Shown: one piece after another, positions 10,851-21,262 of the stretch
How positions within the stretch are numbered: position 1 is the first letter of the stretch
Layout of the letters: every line of letters begins with the position of its first letter
Position numbers and translations under genes: made by a program
Assembly (NCBI GenBank): GCA_009763385.1
Contig: CM019830.1
Span: forward strand, 97,342,649-97,406,648
Reading direction: 5' to 3'
DNA: 64,000 bases
Origin: Coix lacryma-jobi var. lacryma-jobi
Lineage: Eukaryota; Streptophyta; Magnoliopsida; Poales; Poaceae
Notes under the pieces: generated by a model
The model's input: only the letters and a program-made list of their open reading frames with translations
Databases searched by the model: none
What the model was told of the DNA's origin: nothing

Positions 10851-11335
10851 CGAGCCTCGCTAAAAGAAAAAGGGGGCGTCGCTATTTTTTCAAAACAAGC
10901 GCACACGAGCAAACGCGCGAGCCTCGCTAAAAGAAAAAGGGGGCGTCGCTATTTTTTCAAAACAAGCGCACACGAGCAAACGCGCGAGCCTCGCTAAAAG
11001 AAAAAGGGGGCGTCGCTGTTTTTTCAAAACAAGCTCACACGAGCAAACGCGCGAGCCTCGCTAAAAGAAAAAGGGGGCGTCGCTATTTTTTCAAAACAAG
11101 CGCACACGAGCAAACGCGCGAGCCTCGCTAAAAGAAAAAGGGGGCGTCGCTGTTTTTTCAAAACAAGCGCACACGAGCAAACGCGCGAGCCTCGCAAAAG
11201 AAAAAGGGGGCGTCGCTGTTTTTTCAAAACAAGCTCACACGAGCAAACGCGCGAGCCTCGCTAAAAGAAAAAGGGGGCGTCGCTGTTTTTTCAAAACAAG
11301 CTCACACGAGCAAGCGCGCGAGCCTCGCCAAAAAT
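10851..11335. repeat. 67-bp tandem array (about 8 units)
   Basis: CGAGCCTCGC recurs at 10851, 10918, 10985, 11052, 11119, 11186, 11252 and 11319, with steps of 67 bp (one 66). Units carry an A-rich block, GGGGGCGTCGCT and a T6 run. Neighbouring units alternate between GCTATTTTTT/AAGCGCACAC and GCTGTTTTTT/AAGCTCACAC variants. Confidence 0.95.
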
Positions 11336-11472
11336 AAAGCAGGGCGCCGCTGCTAAAACAATATAAGAAACGTCAAAATAGCACAGCAAACATGGCACAC
11401 AACCCATACGCTTTTCTCATACCGTTACAAAATAACGTTACAACAACGAACATATCCCAAAATAAAAAATCT

Positions 11473-14400
11473 TTACAAGGAACCACCGTTCCCCTCAATC
11501 AACGCCAAATCATCGAAACCTTCGGCCTCCACCTCAAACCCCCCACCCACTGGAACCAGGGGTCCCCACAACAAAGGAGCTGCAGGGACAATTGGCAGCT
11601 CCCCGGGTAAAACCCTCGCCCTATACATGTACCTATGCCTCGTCTCATTAACTTCCGAAGGTTCTTCCTTCGGGATCACAAGCGCCCCATCCAAACCAAC
11701 TTCAAGCTCCCTTTGCCCAAACAAATATTCTAAAGCTGCGTTCTCGTCAATATCATCATCACCGCCAGCTTGCGAGGTCGAAGAAGATCCAAACAAATAA
11801 CGATCGGCTTGGCGGTCTGTATAGTCTGCTTCGCGCCAAAATCGACTCGACCTACTATTTTTTAAATCATACCTCCGCACCTTCGACCACCAAAAATGTT
11901 CAAAGGAAAGCGAAGGATATTTAAACCTAGCGCGAGCCCACGATTCACCAGTTATAAAAACATCTTGGTAGTTCAACATCAGCGGAGTCACGTCGAATAC
12001 GTCTAGCACGGTTCCGTCAGGAACCTGCATGTTGCACAAAAATACGACATGTCTCAGCCTCGTCAAGTCTTTACAAACAACCAAAGTATCTACAAAAAAG
12101 GCCTCCCTCGCCCCAACAAACCCAGGCATCACACCTGCCCAGCTTCCCCTCGGTCGATATCCAAACCCTCGCCAGCGGCGACAGTCGAGGTCCCAGCTGA
12201 CGCCTCCTCCGCCATGGATTCCTCCGCAGCAGCCTCGACATTCGTCGCAGTCTCCTCTCCTTCAACGATCGGCACGCCCCCGGTCAACGCCTCGATCTCG
12301 GCGAGCGTAACCCCCGCACAACTTGGCTCAGGGGCGGCTTCGGAGTCACCCCTCGCTGCAACTTCTGCAGGCGGCGAGGCCATTGCATCTCGTCGAGCCT
12401 ATAAGCAAAACAAAAAGACAAACCTCGCCAAAATCAACAAACAACCCCTAAAAGACAAAGCAGCAAAAACCAAAAATCTTAAAAAAAATGCGAACCTGGC
12501 GCGTAGCCTCGGCAGCTTCTTCGAAGGCGAGAGCTCGGCCACCTCCGGAGATCCAAAACTTGCGAAGCAAACGCATCGCACAGTTCCGAACTTCTGCGTC
12601 ATCAACTTTCATCTGACGAACCTCTTCAACCGACGGAAAGACATGGCTCGGCCTTTTGACCTTGCGAAGATGATCACAATCCGCCAGTCGAAGCGTGCTC
12701 ACCATCGCCAAGGCCCCGGCGTAGCCACCAAAATCGGCTGCATTGGAAACTAGCGAGCTAAACACATCAAGCTCGTTGCCCAGCCAGCCCTCGAAGGCCT
12801 CTGCATCAGCTGCAGGCAATGGCTCTCCGGCTGAGCCCCCAGCCTCGGTCAGACAACAATCAAGCTTACGTTTGACATTCTCCATACTCGTTCGCCAAGA
12901 TTTCTTCAAATCACCTAGCCGACCCTCGGCCTCAGCCAAAGCCTTGTTTTTCTCCTTTCCCGCGGCAACCAGATCAGCATTACGCTTCGCCAGCTCAACC
13001 GCCTCCTCTCGAGCCTTCGCGGCCTTCTCCGAAGCAATCTTCATTTCATTTTCTTTGTTCTCCAGGCTCCGCGCCAGTTTGCTATTCTCCTTCTCAAGTT
13101 CAGTAATATGGTTCCTCATGAACTCCATGTCGGAGCTAACCTTCCGCCTCGCTGAGCGGTTCAAGAGCATCAGCTCCGCCAACTTGACGTCAACGTCATC
13201 AAAAGTGTCGCCAACCGCTTGATCTGCGAGAAGAACCTCCGCCTCCGGCACACAAATGCGGCCGAAGATCCGGCCTAGAAAATGCCTTTCCTCCGGGCTA
13301 CACTGCAAGTGGCAATCCCGAAGGTCCGGACTGGTGAACAGTGCAGTCGCCGGATCAGAAATCCCAAGCCTCTTAGCATATTCCGGGAGGCTCGACCGGC
13401 TAGCCTCGCCAAACGGTCTTTTTCCCCGGGATCGCGCAGAGTCAAGTTCCCCATCGAACTCAAACCCCTCCACCCAAAGGTGCGAGCCCGCAAAGCTGGG
13501 AACCGCGCCTCGGCGAGGGCTACCTGGCTCAATATCTTGTGCAATTTCAACTGAGCCCTGGGCAACCATCGCACCAACACTCGGCGAGGCTCCGCCTCCA
13601 ATAGACACCTCCTCATCCGTGTCATGCCCTTCAATAGAACCCTCGCTGCCTTCATCAGACGAACCCTCGTCCGTCTCCCCTTCCTTTGCGTCCTTCTCCT
13701 CCACCTCATCATCATCAGATTCATCCTCGACGCCCGAAGTCTGGACTAAAGCGCCGATCCCTCCAACGCGAGGCACGCGTCCCCCGACTGAACCGGCACC
13801 CCGGCCGCTCGGAGCTACGGCCAAGGAAGAAGTGCCTGCAGCAACAGAGCCAGCAGCGACCTTCATCGCAAGCACCTTCGCTCGGCCACCAGCTCCGCCA
13901 TGGCCTCGACCACGGCCTCTCTTCGGCCGAGAGACGATCTCCTTTCCTCCCGAAGCCTTACGCTTCCTCTTCTTCGGCGCGTCGTCGCTCGAAGGAGTGG
14001 GCCAGTCGGCGTACTGAATACCAAGAATGTCAAACATTCTGTTCACTCGACCTTCGCCGCCCACAAAGCTATGGATAGCCTTCACTTCCAGTGGGGAAAG
14101 CTTCCCCACGAGCTCGTCCGTCCACTGCTGAACTTGTTTGAAAACAGCCTCGTCCCCGTCCTCGCGCCTCGGAAATTTCTTAAGAGTTTTTTCCCAAACC
14201 TTCTCCAGATCCAAACTAGGTTTTTTCAAGCCCCTACCTTCGTACCTTGGGTCATTCTCCACAGTGAACCAAGTCCGCCTCCGGCCAAGAGGCCAAATCT
14301 TGGCACAGCAATATTCCTCCACTAAATCACGCGCACACTGAGAACGCGCAACGACCCTCAGGCAATCAACAGCAGCATGGGCCTCGATGCTCATCTTTAC

Positions 14401-15009
14401 TTCGGCGCCCACATCTCCAAGCACTGGAAGCTCGCCGCAAAGCTCGGAGCCGTCACTAAGTTTGTAATAGAACCAGAACTCCTGCCACCCGCTGCTCCAC
14501 TTGTTCTTCTGTGCTTGCACCGGCAGCTCCGCGCCGGCGCGATGGCAAAAAGTGTACACCGCGAACTGTCCAAGGCTGGTCTTGCCCTCGCTGTCCGTAA
14601 TCTTGCGAGGCTGCATATGAATGCGATGAGTGCGAACAAAACCCTCGACGTGAGGGACAACCCCCTGAGACCTGCAGGCCCAGACGTAGACTGACATCTT
14701 TGTGAAGCAAGAAGGCGTAAGCTGATGAAACCGCAGGTTGAACCTTCGCAGGACCGAAGTCACGAAGGAGTCAGCTGGGAAGCGAAGACCAGCCGAAAAG
14801 AACTCTTCAAACACTACAACTTCATCTGTGTCCGGCTTCGGCACGGTCTCCCCACTGCTGGCCCTCGCCTTGCCTTCCTCAACCCAGCCCCACCTCACAT
14901 AAGATGCAATCTCACTGGCGCAAACCCGGCTAAGACCAAACTCGAAGGTAACCCCATCATCCGCGACGGCGGGAGAACCAGCCCGAGCAGTCTGCTTCAA
15001 TCTGGCCAT
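11473..15009 (-). CDS. T1 antisense gene: three-exon protein of about 1109 aa with H3-like N terminus
   Basis: Read on the - strand. Exon 1 is 15009-12496, intron 12495-12399 (CAG|GTTCGC to TTATAG|GC), exon 2 is 12398-12135, intron 12134-12025 (CAG|GTGTGA to ATGCAG|GTT), and exon 3 is 12024-11473. All junctions are phase 0. ATG 15009 is the first ATG after the TATA box at 15179-15188. Residues 1-9 (MARLKQTAR) resemble the histone H3 start. About 60-240 resemble the plant 'putative gypsy type transposon' (Transposase_28) region. A nuclear-signal-like PKKRKRK lies at 345-351, RGRGRG-type residues at 364-369, an acidic block at about 428-468, and a long coiled coil at about 628-718. It is unbroken, unlike gag-pol. 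Antisense extra ORFs are known in Tat-lineage elements. Function is unknown. Confidence 0.75.
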
Positions 15010-15178
15010 CTCTTCAGCTACCAAAAAACTATCAAAACAAACCTTCGCACACAAGTATGTTCGCCAATGCCCTTCCAAACCCTCGCACGCAAGCTAAAAC
15101 AAACCTTCGCTACAAGCAAATCGCAACAGCAGGATGGCTATAGCAGAGGGCACAATCAAAACTCCCCACCCACTCTTT

Positions 15179-15188
15179 CTATTTATAG
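15179..15188 (-). promoter_or_regulatory. Antisense TATA box driving the T1 antisense gene
   Basis: On the - strand this reads CTATAAATAG, 170 bp upstream of ATG 15009. No other ATG in any frame lies between it and that ATG. This supports a separate Pol II promoter facing into the element. The transcription start itself cannot be seen. Confidence 0.6.
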
Positions 15189-15389
15189 GCCGGGAGACGA
15201 GCCCCTCACCCGACGAAGTCGGCACGACAACCAAAAAACACGGCGCAAAAAACGAAACAGGCTTCAATAGTATAAAACAACACCACAACGGCCCAGCCCA
15301 AAGCAGCCGCGGGCGTCGCTGCCGAGGGCCCCGTTTTTGTCCCCATTAAAAGGCGCTGCTTGGGCCTAACCACGGTCTTTTAGATCCAA

Positions 15390-15405
15390 GACAACGAGGG
15401 GCTAC
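15390..15405 (+). promoter_or_regulatory. T1 polypurine tract
   Basis: AGACAACGAGGGGCTAC directly precedes the 3' LTR terminus TGTTGGGGG. It is purine-rich but short. Confidence 0.55.
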
Positions 15406-16049
15406 TGTTGGGGGAAATGACCCTCGGCAGAAGCGCCGCCCCTACTGGTGCTCGAAATTAGCCCTCGCGCAACGCCTGGTGTCCTTGCGAGGTCCCTCTC
15501 CTATTGGAGACCGTTACCCTGACCCTCGGACGCGGGGCCGACCCTCGTCGCTTTGTTGTGCTTCCGTGCAGGTCTAAGGCGACGGTCGCACTGCAGGAAA
15601 CCTTCGCTGACTCACGATGCCACCTTCGCTCCGAGCGAAGGTCCAGGCAAGCGGCAAGTATGCGCTGCCCCAGAAGCAAGCGAAGCCGAAGGTCCGGCGA
15701 GCGCGGCCGAAGGTCAAGAACGCCGCACATCTCCCCGGAGGTGAACAAGGGCCAGGTGGCGGCGCGCTGGAGGGTGGCCGATTAGGGTTCCCGCTTCAGC
15801 TGTGTATTTACGCTCTTGCCCTTCCTCTCTGCGCAGAGGCGAGGAATCTTTCCTGTACCCTTTTGTAATTTGGCCGTGCCCCTTGGCATTCCCTATAAAT
15901 ACCAAGGGGATGAACAGTGTAAGGGGACGACCTCTTGGGAATTTGAGCACCTTCCACTTCCGTCTTACCTTCGCTACTGCATCCGACACTTGGCCGCCTT
16001 CGCTCTTTCCCCTGCACAAGTGCGGAGGTGGGGCAAGTGCGTTCCAACA
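15406..16049 (+). repeat. T1 3' LTR
   Basis: 644 bp, TGTTGGGGGAAATG to CCAACA, the same length as the 5' LTR with three substitutions and no indels. Confidence 0.95.
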
Positions 16050-16054
16050 ATAGA

Positions 16055-16768
16055 GATAGTTAGAATATAATTAGGCGTGGTGCTTAGTTATAGACTTACC
16101 TTCAGATACAGCTAGACCCCCGGATAGCTGTGGTAGCAAGCAGGTGGTGACAGCCCTGTGCGCCTTGAATTCCACCACGTAGTTGGTCTAGTTTAACAGT
16201 AAGGCTCATTGTGCTAGCGTTCAACCTAAGTCAGTGGTAAAGGCTAGTACGCCTCGGTACTTGACAAGATAGGAATAAAGCTATACTTAACTTGGTCGCT
16301 TATTTGGCATTTTCCTATCTTGCTTCGTAGTTATCTAGGAGTAGTATTTAGTTATTAGTTAGTTATATTAGTTATGCTTAGTTATCTTTTCACCCTATCT
16401 ACCTATCCATCCACCTTAACTTAACCATTCATTTCATCCTTACCTATCCAATCATAAATTCTTTTCTAGCCTTTCATCTCCTCTCTTCTCTTCTCTCCTT
16501 TTCCCTTTCTTATTCTTCGACTCCCATCCCCTCCTTGACTCGACTCATACACCACCCTAGCCTTCCTTTGGGATCAAATAAATCGACACCCGGTACTCCC
16601 AGGCGAAGTGCTACTACGATAGTTCTATGCGCTTGCAGAATCTCCTCTAGGTAGATTGCAATCTCTCTAGCTAGCTCCTACTAGTGTCGGGATTGACAAC
16701 CCCATTTGACATTAGTAGATAGCTGCTTTAGCTTCACTCCTTTAGGTATAGTGACTGGATTTGCTACA
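16055..16768 (+). repeat. Athila-like LTR, second part
   Basis: Continues the LTR broken at 3863, beginning after the second ATAGA and ending GCTACA. Includes a pyrimidine-rich stretch at 16380-16560. Confidence 0.7.
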
Positions 16769-16912
16769 AGCATTTCTGGCGCCGTTGCCAGGGATAGATT
16801 CCATAGTCTACTCCTAGTAACGACGTTAGCAAGTGTCAACAAGCATTTCTGGGTCGTTACCGGGGATAGATGCCTAGCTCTATCTTTAGTGAAGTTAAGA
16901 ACTACCAACAGT
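16769..16912 (+). promoter_or_regulatory. Primer-binding region of an Athila-like element, locally duplicated
   Basis: AGCATTTCTGGCGCCGTTGCC follows the LTR end at once, as a primer-binding site should. About 73 bp later a second, diverged copy (AAGCATTTCTGGGTCGTTACC, from 16841) repeats it together with the flank GGGATAGAT. The internal sequence is cut off near 16912 by a copia LTR fragment. Confidence 0.65.
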
Positions 16913-17364
16913 GACTAGACGCACACTCTATTGCTTGACCGGACGCACAGGTGCTACTATTCATCGCTGTTGTGCTGACCGAACGCTTGCGATGTTGTGA
17001 CCAGACGCTCTGACCTCCTGAGTCCGGTCCAATACAGGGAGGTCCCAGAAGGGATTTTGTCTAACCGGACGCGTCCGGTCCCTGTTGATCGGACGCATAG
17101 TGAGTCCGGTCAGTGCTGTCCATGCACATTTTCATCCACAGTTTGTTCGGTGTTCGTCCGACATATGATCCGTCTTTTGTGTGAGTCTTCTAGTGGTGTC
17201 CCGCTGTGTTCCTAGGGAACATCCACCCAATCACTTGGGTCATGGACATCATGTGCTTAGGCTTTGTTTTGGGGGTGATTTTCTAGGACAAGGGCCATCA
17301 TTTCATGAGTTGAAATTTGAGGCTCCCATTCACCCCCCCCTCTGGTCGCCAATTCGGTCCTTCA
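16913..17364 (+). repeat. Maximus-type copia LTR, 3' fragment
   Basis: Matches the end of the B1 LTR in order: GACCGGACGC/GTCCGGTC palindromes, CCGCTGTG, a run of eight C before TCTGGTCGCC, and the terminus GGTCCTTCA. The 5' part is missing and no copia primer site follows, so this is a truncated relic. Confidence 0.8.
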
Positions 17365-18254
17365 AATTGAAATAGCACAAAGTCGATTACAAGAATTACC
17401 AGAACTCCTGGTGACGATCCGGAATCCTGAGCCGCGCTCAACTCTACTTGTTTCTACCTAATTCTAATTCTAATCTTGAAGTAGAGCTCTAATCTAATCT
17501 CTAATCTTGAATCCCTAACTCTGTCTCTCTAATTGCCTGATGATATGAACATAGATTTGAGGATTGCTTCAGAGAGGGGGGTCTATGGCTGCTTATGTAG
17601 CCCGGTGGGACGAACTGTGACCCTCCGATCAAACCGACCTTGAACAAGGGCTTAGATGCGTCGAGGAGGTCGATTAGGTCACGCTCCACGAAGATGGGGC
17701 CGAGGAGGGACCTGGCCCAGGCCGGTCGGCCTAGGGGTGGGGCCGGCCGGCCCCACCTGTCATCCTCCAGGTTGCTGCTTCACCGTGACGTCTTCTGGAA
17801 CCTTTTTGTTGCCCTAATGCGCCTTTCCATCCGTTTGCACGATTTGTCATGTTGGGCTTGGATTCAATCTCTTTCCATCTTCTATAAAACTCCCTGGAAA
17901 ACAGTAATTCACCAATGTTGTTGGATCTGTCAGTTTAGTCCTTGTATTATGTTGCTTGGTGATCACTCCAGGTTGTTCTTGAAGCTTCCATGTCGTAGTC
18001 AATTGGGATTCTCGTCGGGACTCCAAATGTAGCAAACCATATGTCTGTTTCAATCGTCTCAATGAGCTTTTTGCAATGGTATGATCTAATTCATCACTTG
18101 AGATACTTTTATGTAGTGAAATGTTGATGTTCCTGCAAAACAAGTGAGAACTACACAACTCGTGGAACTTGTTAGAATCAAACCTACAACTATGCATTGT
18201 CACATGTTTATCATTGTTTTATGCACTAGTTGATGGTATAATATTGACTGTAAG
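17365..18254. other. Unassigned stretch
   Basis: No open frame with recognisable domains and no repeat end that I can define. It contains a GC-rich block (GGGGCCGGCCGGCCCC near 17737) and a TATA-like CTATAAAAC near 17882. It may be a fragment of another LTR, but I cannot support that. Confidence 0.3.
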
Positions 18255-18500
18255 TACTGTCAACACGCCTCGAGTTTCGGTTCTTGCCGGGAAAGCCTTT
18301 GTCGCGCTTGGGGTAGCTCGCGACGAAGTGATCGGGGTCGCCACACCCGTAGCAGCCCTCACGTGCGCCACCACATTGGCGATTCAAGCGGTTGTTGTGA
18401 AACCACGAGAACCGGGTGATGATGAGGGTGAGCTCGTCATCACCTAACACCTCCACCTGCTCCTTTGTTACTGAAAGCAAAGAAGGGTGCTGAAGTGTCA
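18255..18500 (-). pseudogene. Copia (Maximus-type) gag fragment, antisense
   Basis: The - strand frame contains LLSVTKEQVEVLGDDEL, FSWFHNNRLNRQ and a CCHC-like CYGCGDPDHFVASYP, in the same order as the gag of element C at 54870-55100. In the knuckle the last Cys is Tyr. It is an isolated fragment with no LTR attached. Confidence 0.75.
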
Positions 18501-18519
18501 GCAGAAAGAGTCGATCCAT

Positions 18520-18961
18520 CCTTGCCCGAGTGACGGACCAGAATGCCGGAGATATCATCTGAAGATGATTACTCAGACCAAGTCCTGGGAAGTCAAAGGA
18601 GATCCAAAGACATGATAAGAAGTATACATGGATTTGACTTTGCATTGTAACTTAGTCGAACTATTGAAGGAAGTCTTGTAATTAGAATAGGACTCCTCTG
18701 TTGTAATCGACTAGGACTCGGTATGCGCCGTGCTTCACCTGATTATACAAGGGGAAGCAGGCGCTTACCCCTACCATTGAATCTTAATCTTAACACAAGG
18801 CCCACGCCACCACTGGATGTAAGGTATTACGCTATTAAGCGGCCTGAGCCAGTATAAATCGCTATCCCTGTGTTCTCGCCGAGTTCTACGAACGCCGATC
18901 TCCATCGAACAAATCGTCCCGAGAAACCTCATGGCGAGTTGCTAGTTAATAAACACCGACA
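18520..18961 (+). repeat. 5' LTR (end) of a gypsy element, left edge uncertain
   Basis: Ends AACACCGACA at 18961 and is followed by GCTGGTGCACCAGGTAGGGG, a plant gypsy primer-site type. TATA-like AGTATAAATC at 18851-18860. The left edge is set only by where the copia gag fragment stops, so its start is approximate. Confidence 0.5.
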
Positions 18962-18982
18962 GCTGGTGCACCAGGTAGGGGC
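18962..18982 (+). promoter_or_regulatory. Primer-binding region of the interrupted gypsy element
   Basis: GCTGGTGCACCAGGTAGGGG directly after the LTR end CCGACA. The tRNA is not assigned. Confidence 0.5.
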
Positions 18983-19113
18983 TCTCGATGATTCCATGAT
19001 CAAGAGCTCGACGAACCACTTCAACATGTTCTCGGTGGGATCAATTTTCGTTTTTGGCGGACGATCATGGAAAGTTGCATCGACATCTTCAAACTGAAAC
19101 AGAAGCACAAGCC

Positions 19114-19494
19114 ATGCCAAAGATAGATGATCTAACCTGGGAACTGGAAAATCTCACAATCCAAAAATCGCAAGGATCTGGGGATCGGGCTAAAGTCTCT
19201 GACTCCTACTCGGACACGAACTCTCGGTCCGAAGAGGACTCGGATTCCAAGCACTGTATCTCTTTTGGACTGCGCAATTCAACAAAGACCTTCAAAGAGT
19301 TGATCGGTTCAAATTTCAAGAAGCTTCAGCAGATCCATCTGACAGGAGCCCAACAGGGACTTGTGTTCAGTTCAACCAATGAATGCAACATCGTCCATTG
19401 GCCAATACAACCAATCCCGGCTAGGTTGGTTTGCACAATTGATCAACAACTGCCGTACCAATATGGACATCAGCTCCCCTTTGAAGAGAACGAC
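19114..19494 (+). pseudogene. Gypsy gag N-terminal part, interrupted by copia element C
   Basis: The frame is open from 19000; the first in-frame ATG is 19114 (MPKIDDLTWELENLTIQKSQ). It includes a Ser/Asp/Glu-rich stretch (SYSDTNSRSEEDSDS) and then a region resembling the start of a Gag capsid. Element C cuts it after FEEND. The same frame resumes past C at 57943 and stays open to 58010, where another LTR cuts it. I do not recognise the exact family. Confidence 0.55.
19490..19494 (+). repeat. Target-site duplication of copia C (ACGAC)
   Basis: ACGAC precedes the terminus of C, and ATGAC follows the other terminus at 57938-57942. The one mismatch is C/T at a CpG, a likely deamination. Removing C plus one copy restores an open gag frame across the join. 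Confidence 0.85.
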
Positions 19495-19910
19495 TGAAGG
19501 ACCAAGAATGCAATAGCAAGGCGACCAGAGGGGGGGTGAATGGGAGCCACAAAAATTTCTCTCGAAACTTTGGCCTATTGTCCCAAAATCAAACCCCGAG
19601 AGCTTCGACCGAAACCGTGATGCCCATGAACCTTGGAAGAGGGTGGATGATCCCTAGGATCACAGCGAGGCACCACAAAGCGATAGCAAACCAAAAGCCA
19701 AAAGCATGGACACAAGTTCAACCCTCAAAAACTGAGTCCCGAACGTAGATTGAAGGCTACGTCGAGAAATCCCAAAATACCGATGCTAACAAGTAGCAAA
19801 GATACCTAGAGAGGTTTCTTGGTTAACTATAGGGCCAAACGAGAAGTCCGAAAACCAAGCGAAAAAGCCGGGAGACCAAATGCACTGAAAAACACAAGTC
19901 TGCGAGCTCC

Positions 19911-20172
19911 CGGACTGTCCGCGGGTACGGTCGCGGACTGTCCGCCCCAACTGCGGACTGTCCGCGAGGGGATGGCGGACTGTCCGCCGGCCAAAACCTG
20001 AAAACAGTAAAGCTGCTGAAGTGTCCCTGGACCGTTCCTGGACTGTCCGCGGGTGTGTACTGTGGACTGTCCGCCGGTCACGCAAAACCAAATGGGCCGA
20101 AGAACACAGCCACTAATCCGGCTGATCCCCGACGCCCGGACTGTCCGCCGGTCAGGTGGCGGACTGTCCGCG
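19911..20172. repeat. Cluster of eight GGACTGTCCG palindromes in the C 3' LTR
   Basis: Eight copies of GGACTGTCCG, most extended to GCGGACTGTCCGC, an inverted repeat of 5-6 bp around a single T. The same set lies at 56220-56485 in the 5' LTR. Confidence 0.9.
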
Positions 20173-20977
20173 GCTGTCCAGTGAAGGCGATTTTGATCGC
20201 CCTTCACCCAAGTCACTCCCAAATTGATCCAAATCAAAATCCCTTGATCCCAAACTTGGAGAAGATGATCACGAGGTAGTTAGGAGACTATCCCCAAGAA
20301 ATCATCCGCTCAAATCGACTCAATCAACGGGAAATCAATAGGGAAGGTGTATGAACCGAAAAAAAAAGCGCCACGAAAATGAAATCAACCCGATATACTT
20401 GTTTGTGGAGTTAGGAGACTATCCCCAAGATGAATTCCTTCGGTGGAAATGATCTCCTCACTATAAAGAACAAGTTGATTCAAGTGGAATTCAAAAAGAC
20501 GCAATAGAGAGAGAGATTGAGTGACGGGAAAATCATGGAGAAACGAAGAACGTGAAGAACACGAACAAAACGCGAATCAACACATCGATCTGCAACCGTG
20601 TGGCTACCACACGCTACAACAATGAGATTACGGTCTCACTTGCTCAAAACTCCAGTACACAGAGGTATGGTTCTCTGCGGATCTCAGTAGCTACAACAGG
20701 GGATTGGGAGAGCAGGAAAACCCTAAGTGCAAAGAGAAAATGACTGAGATAGTTTGGGAGGTGGATGTCTCCCCCTACTTATCCTAATTCTAATTCCCAC
20801 TCTACCCCTAATTATTTTACAGAGCGAACCAGCTAAACCCTAAGGTTATTCTGGACCAACTCGTGGTAGGTGGTGATCCGACGGCCACGCCCGCACACCT
20901 GGTAGCGTTGCCTCGACGCAACCTCACCGATTGCTGCCACGTGCCGCCACCACTCTGCTTGTCCTTTTCACGGACTC

Positions 20978-21262
20978 CGCCCCCGGTTTTGTGGCCGAAA
21001 ACGGGAAACCAGGCCTTCATGACCAACCCCCGGTTTTGAGACCCAAACTGGGAAACCAGCCTCCAAATCCATCCCCTGGTTTTGAGGCCAAAACCGGGAA
21101 ACCTGACGTCCATCGCCTGAGTTTTGTGGCCCAAACTCAGAAACCCGCAGCGCCCAGGTTTTGAGGCCCAAACCTGGAAACCGACCTCAGCCCGAGTTTT
21201 GTGGCCCAAACTCGGCAAACCTGAAGCACCCAGGTTTTGTGGCCCAAACCTGGAAACCGTCC
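20978..21262. repeat. Hairpin array in the C 3' LTR
   Basis: Seven units of the form [stem]-TTTTG(A/T)GGCCCAAA-[stem] each followed by AAACC, about 37-44 bp apart. Stems seen include CCAGG/CCTGG, CGAG/CTCG and TGAG/CTCA; the units nearest 20978 are partly decayed. Confidence 0.9.

Larger units (their letters stand above)
3864..16049 (+). mobile_element. T1: Tat-like Ty3/gypsy retrotransposon, young, defective gag-pol, antisense gene
   Basis: A 12,186-bp element with 644-bp LTRs, a primer site, gag-protease-RT-integrase in gypsy order, three tandem arrays, an antisense gene, and a purine tract before the 3' LTR. The integrase has no chromodomain, and the extra ORF plus the repeat-rich 3' region fit the Tat lineage (RIRE2/Grande-like). 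The LTRs differ at three sites I can find, all substitutions, so insertion is recent. At a commonly used grass rate of 1.3e-8 per site per year this is roughly 0.2 My. Gag-pol carries at least two nonsense codons, several frameshifts and an RNase H deletion, so the element was probably mobilised by proteins in trans. Confidence 0.92.

Noticed and set aside
10851..11335. Regular 67-bp repeats resembling a CRISPR array
   Set aside because: The whole unit is repeated with no unique spacers, inside a plant retrotransposon.
17640..18203. Short frames in the unassigned stretch as possible host exons
   Set aside because: No domain, no consistent splice pattern and no codon signal could be supported.
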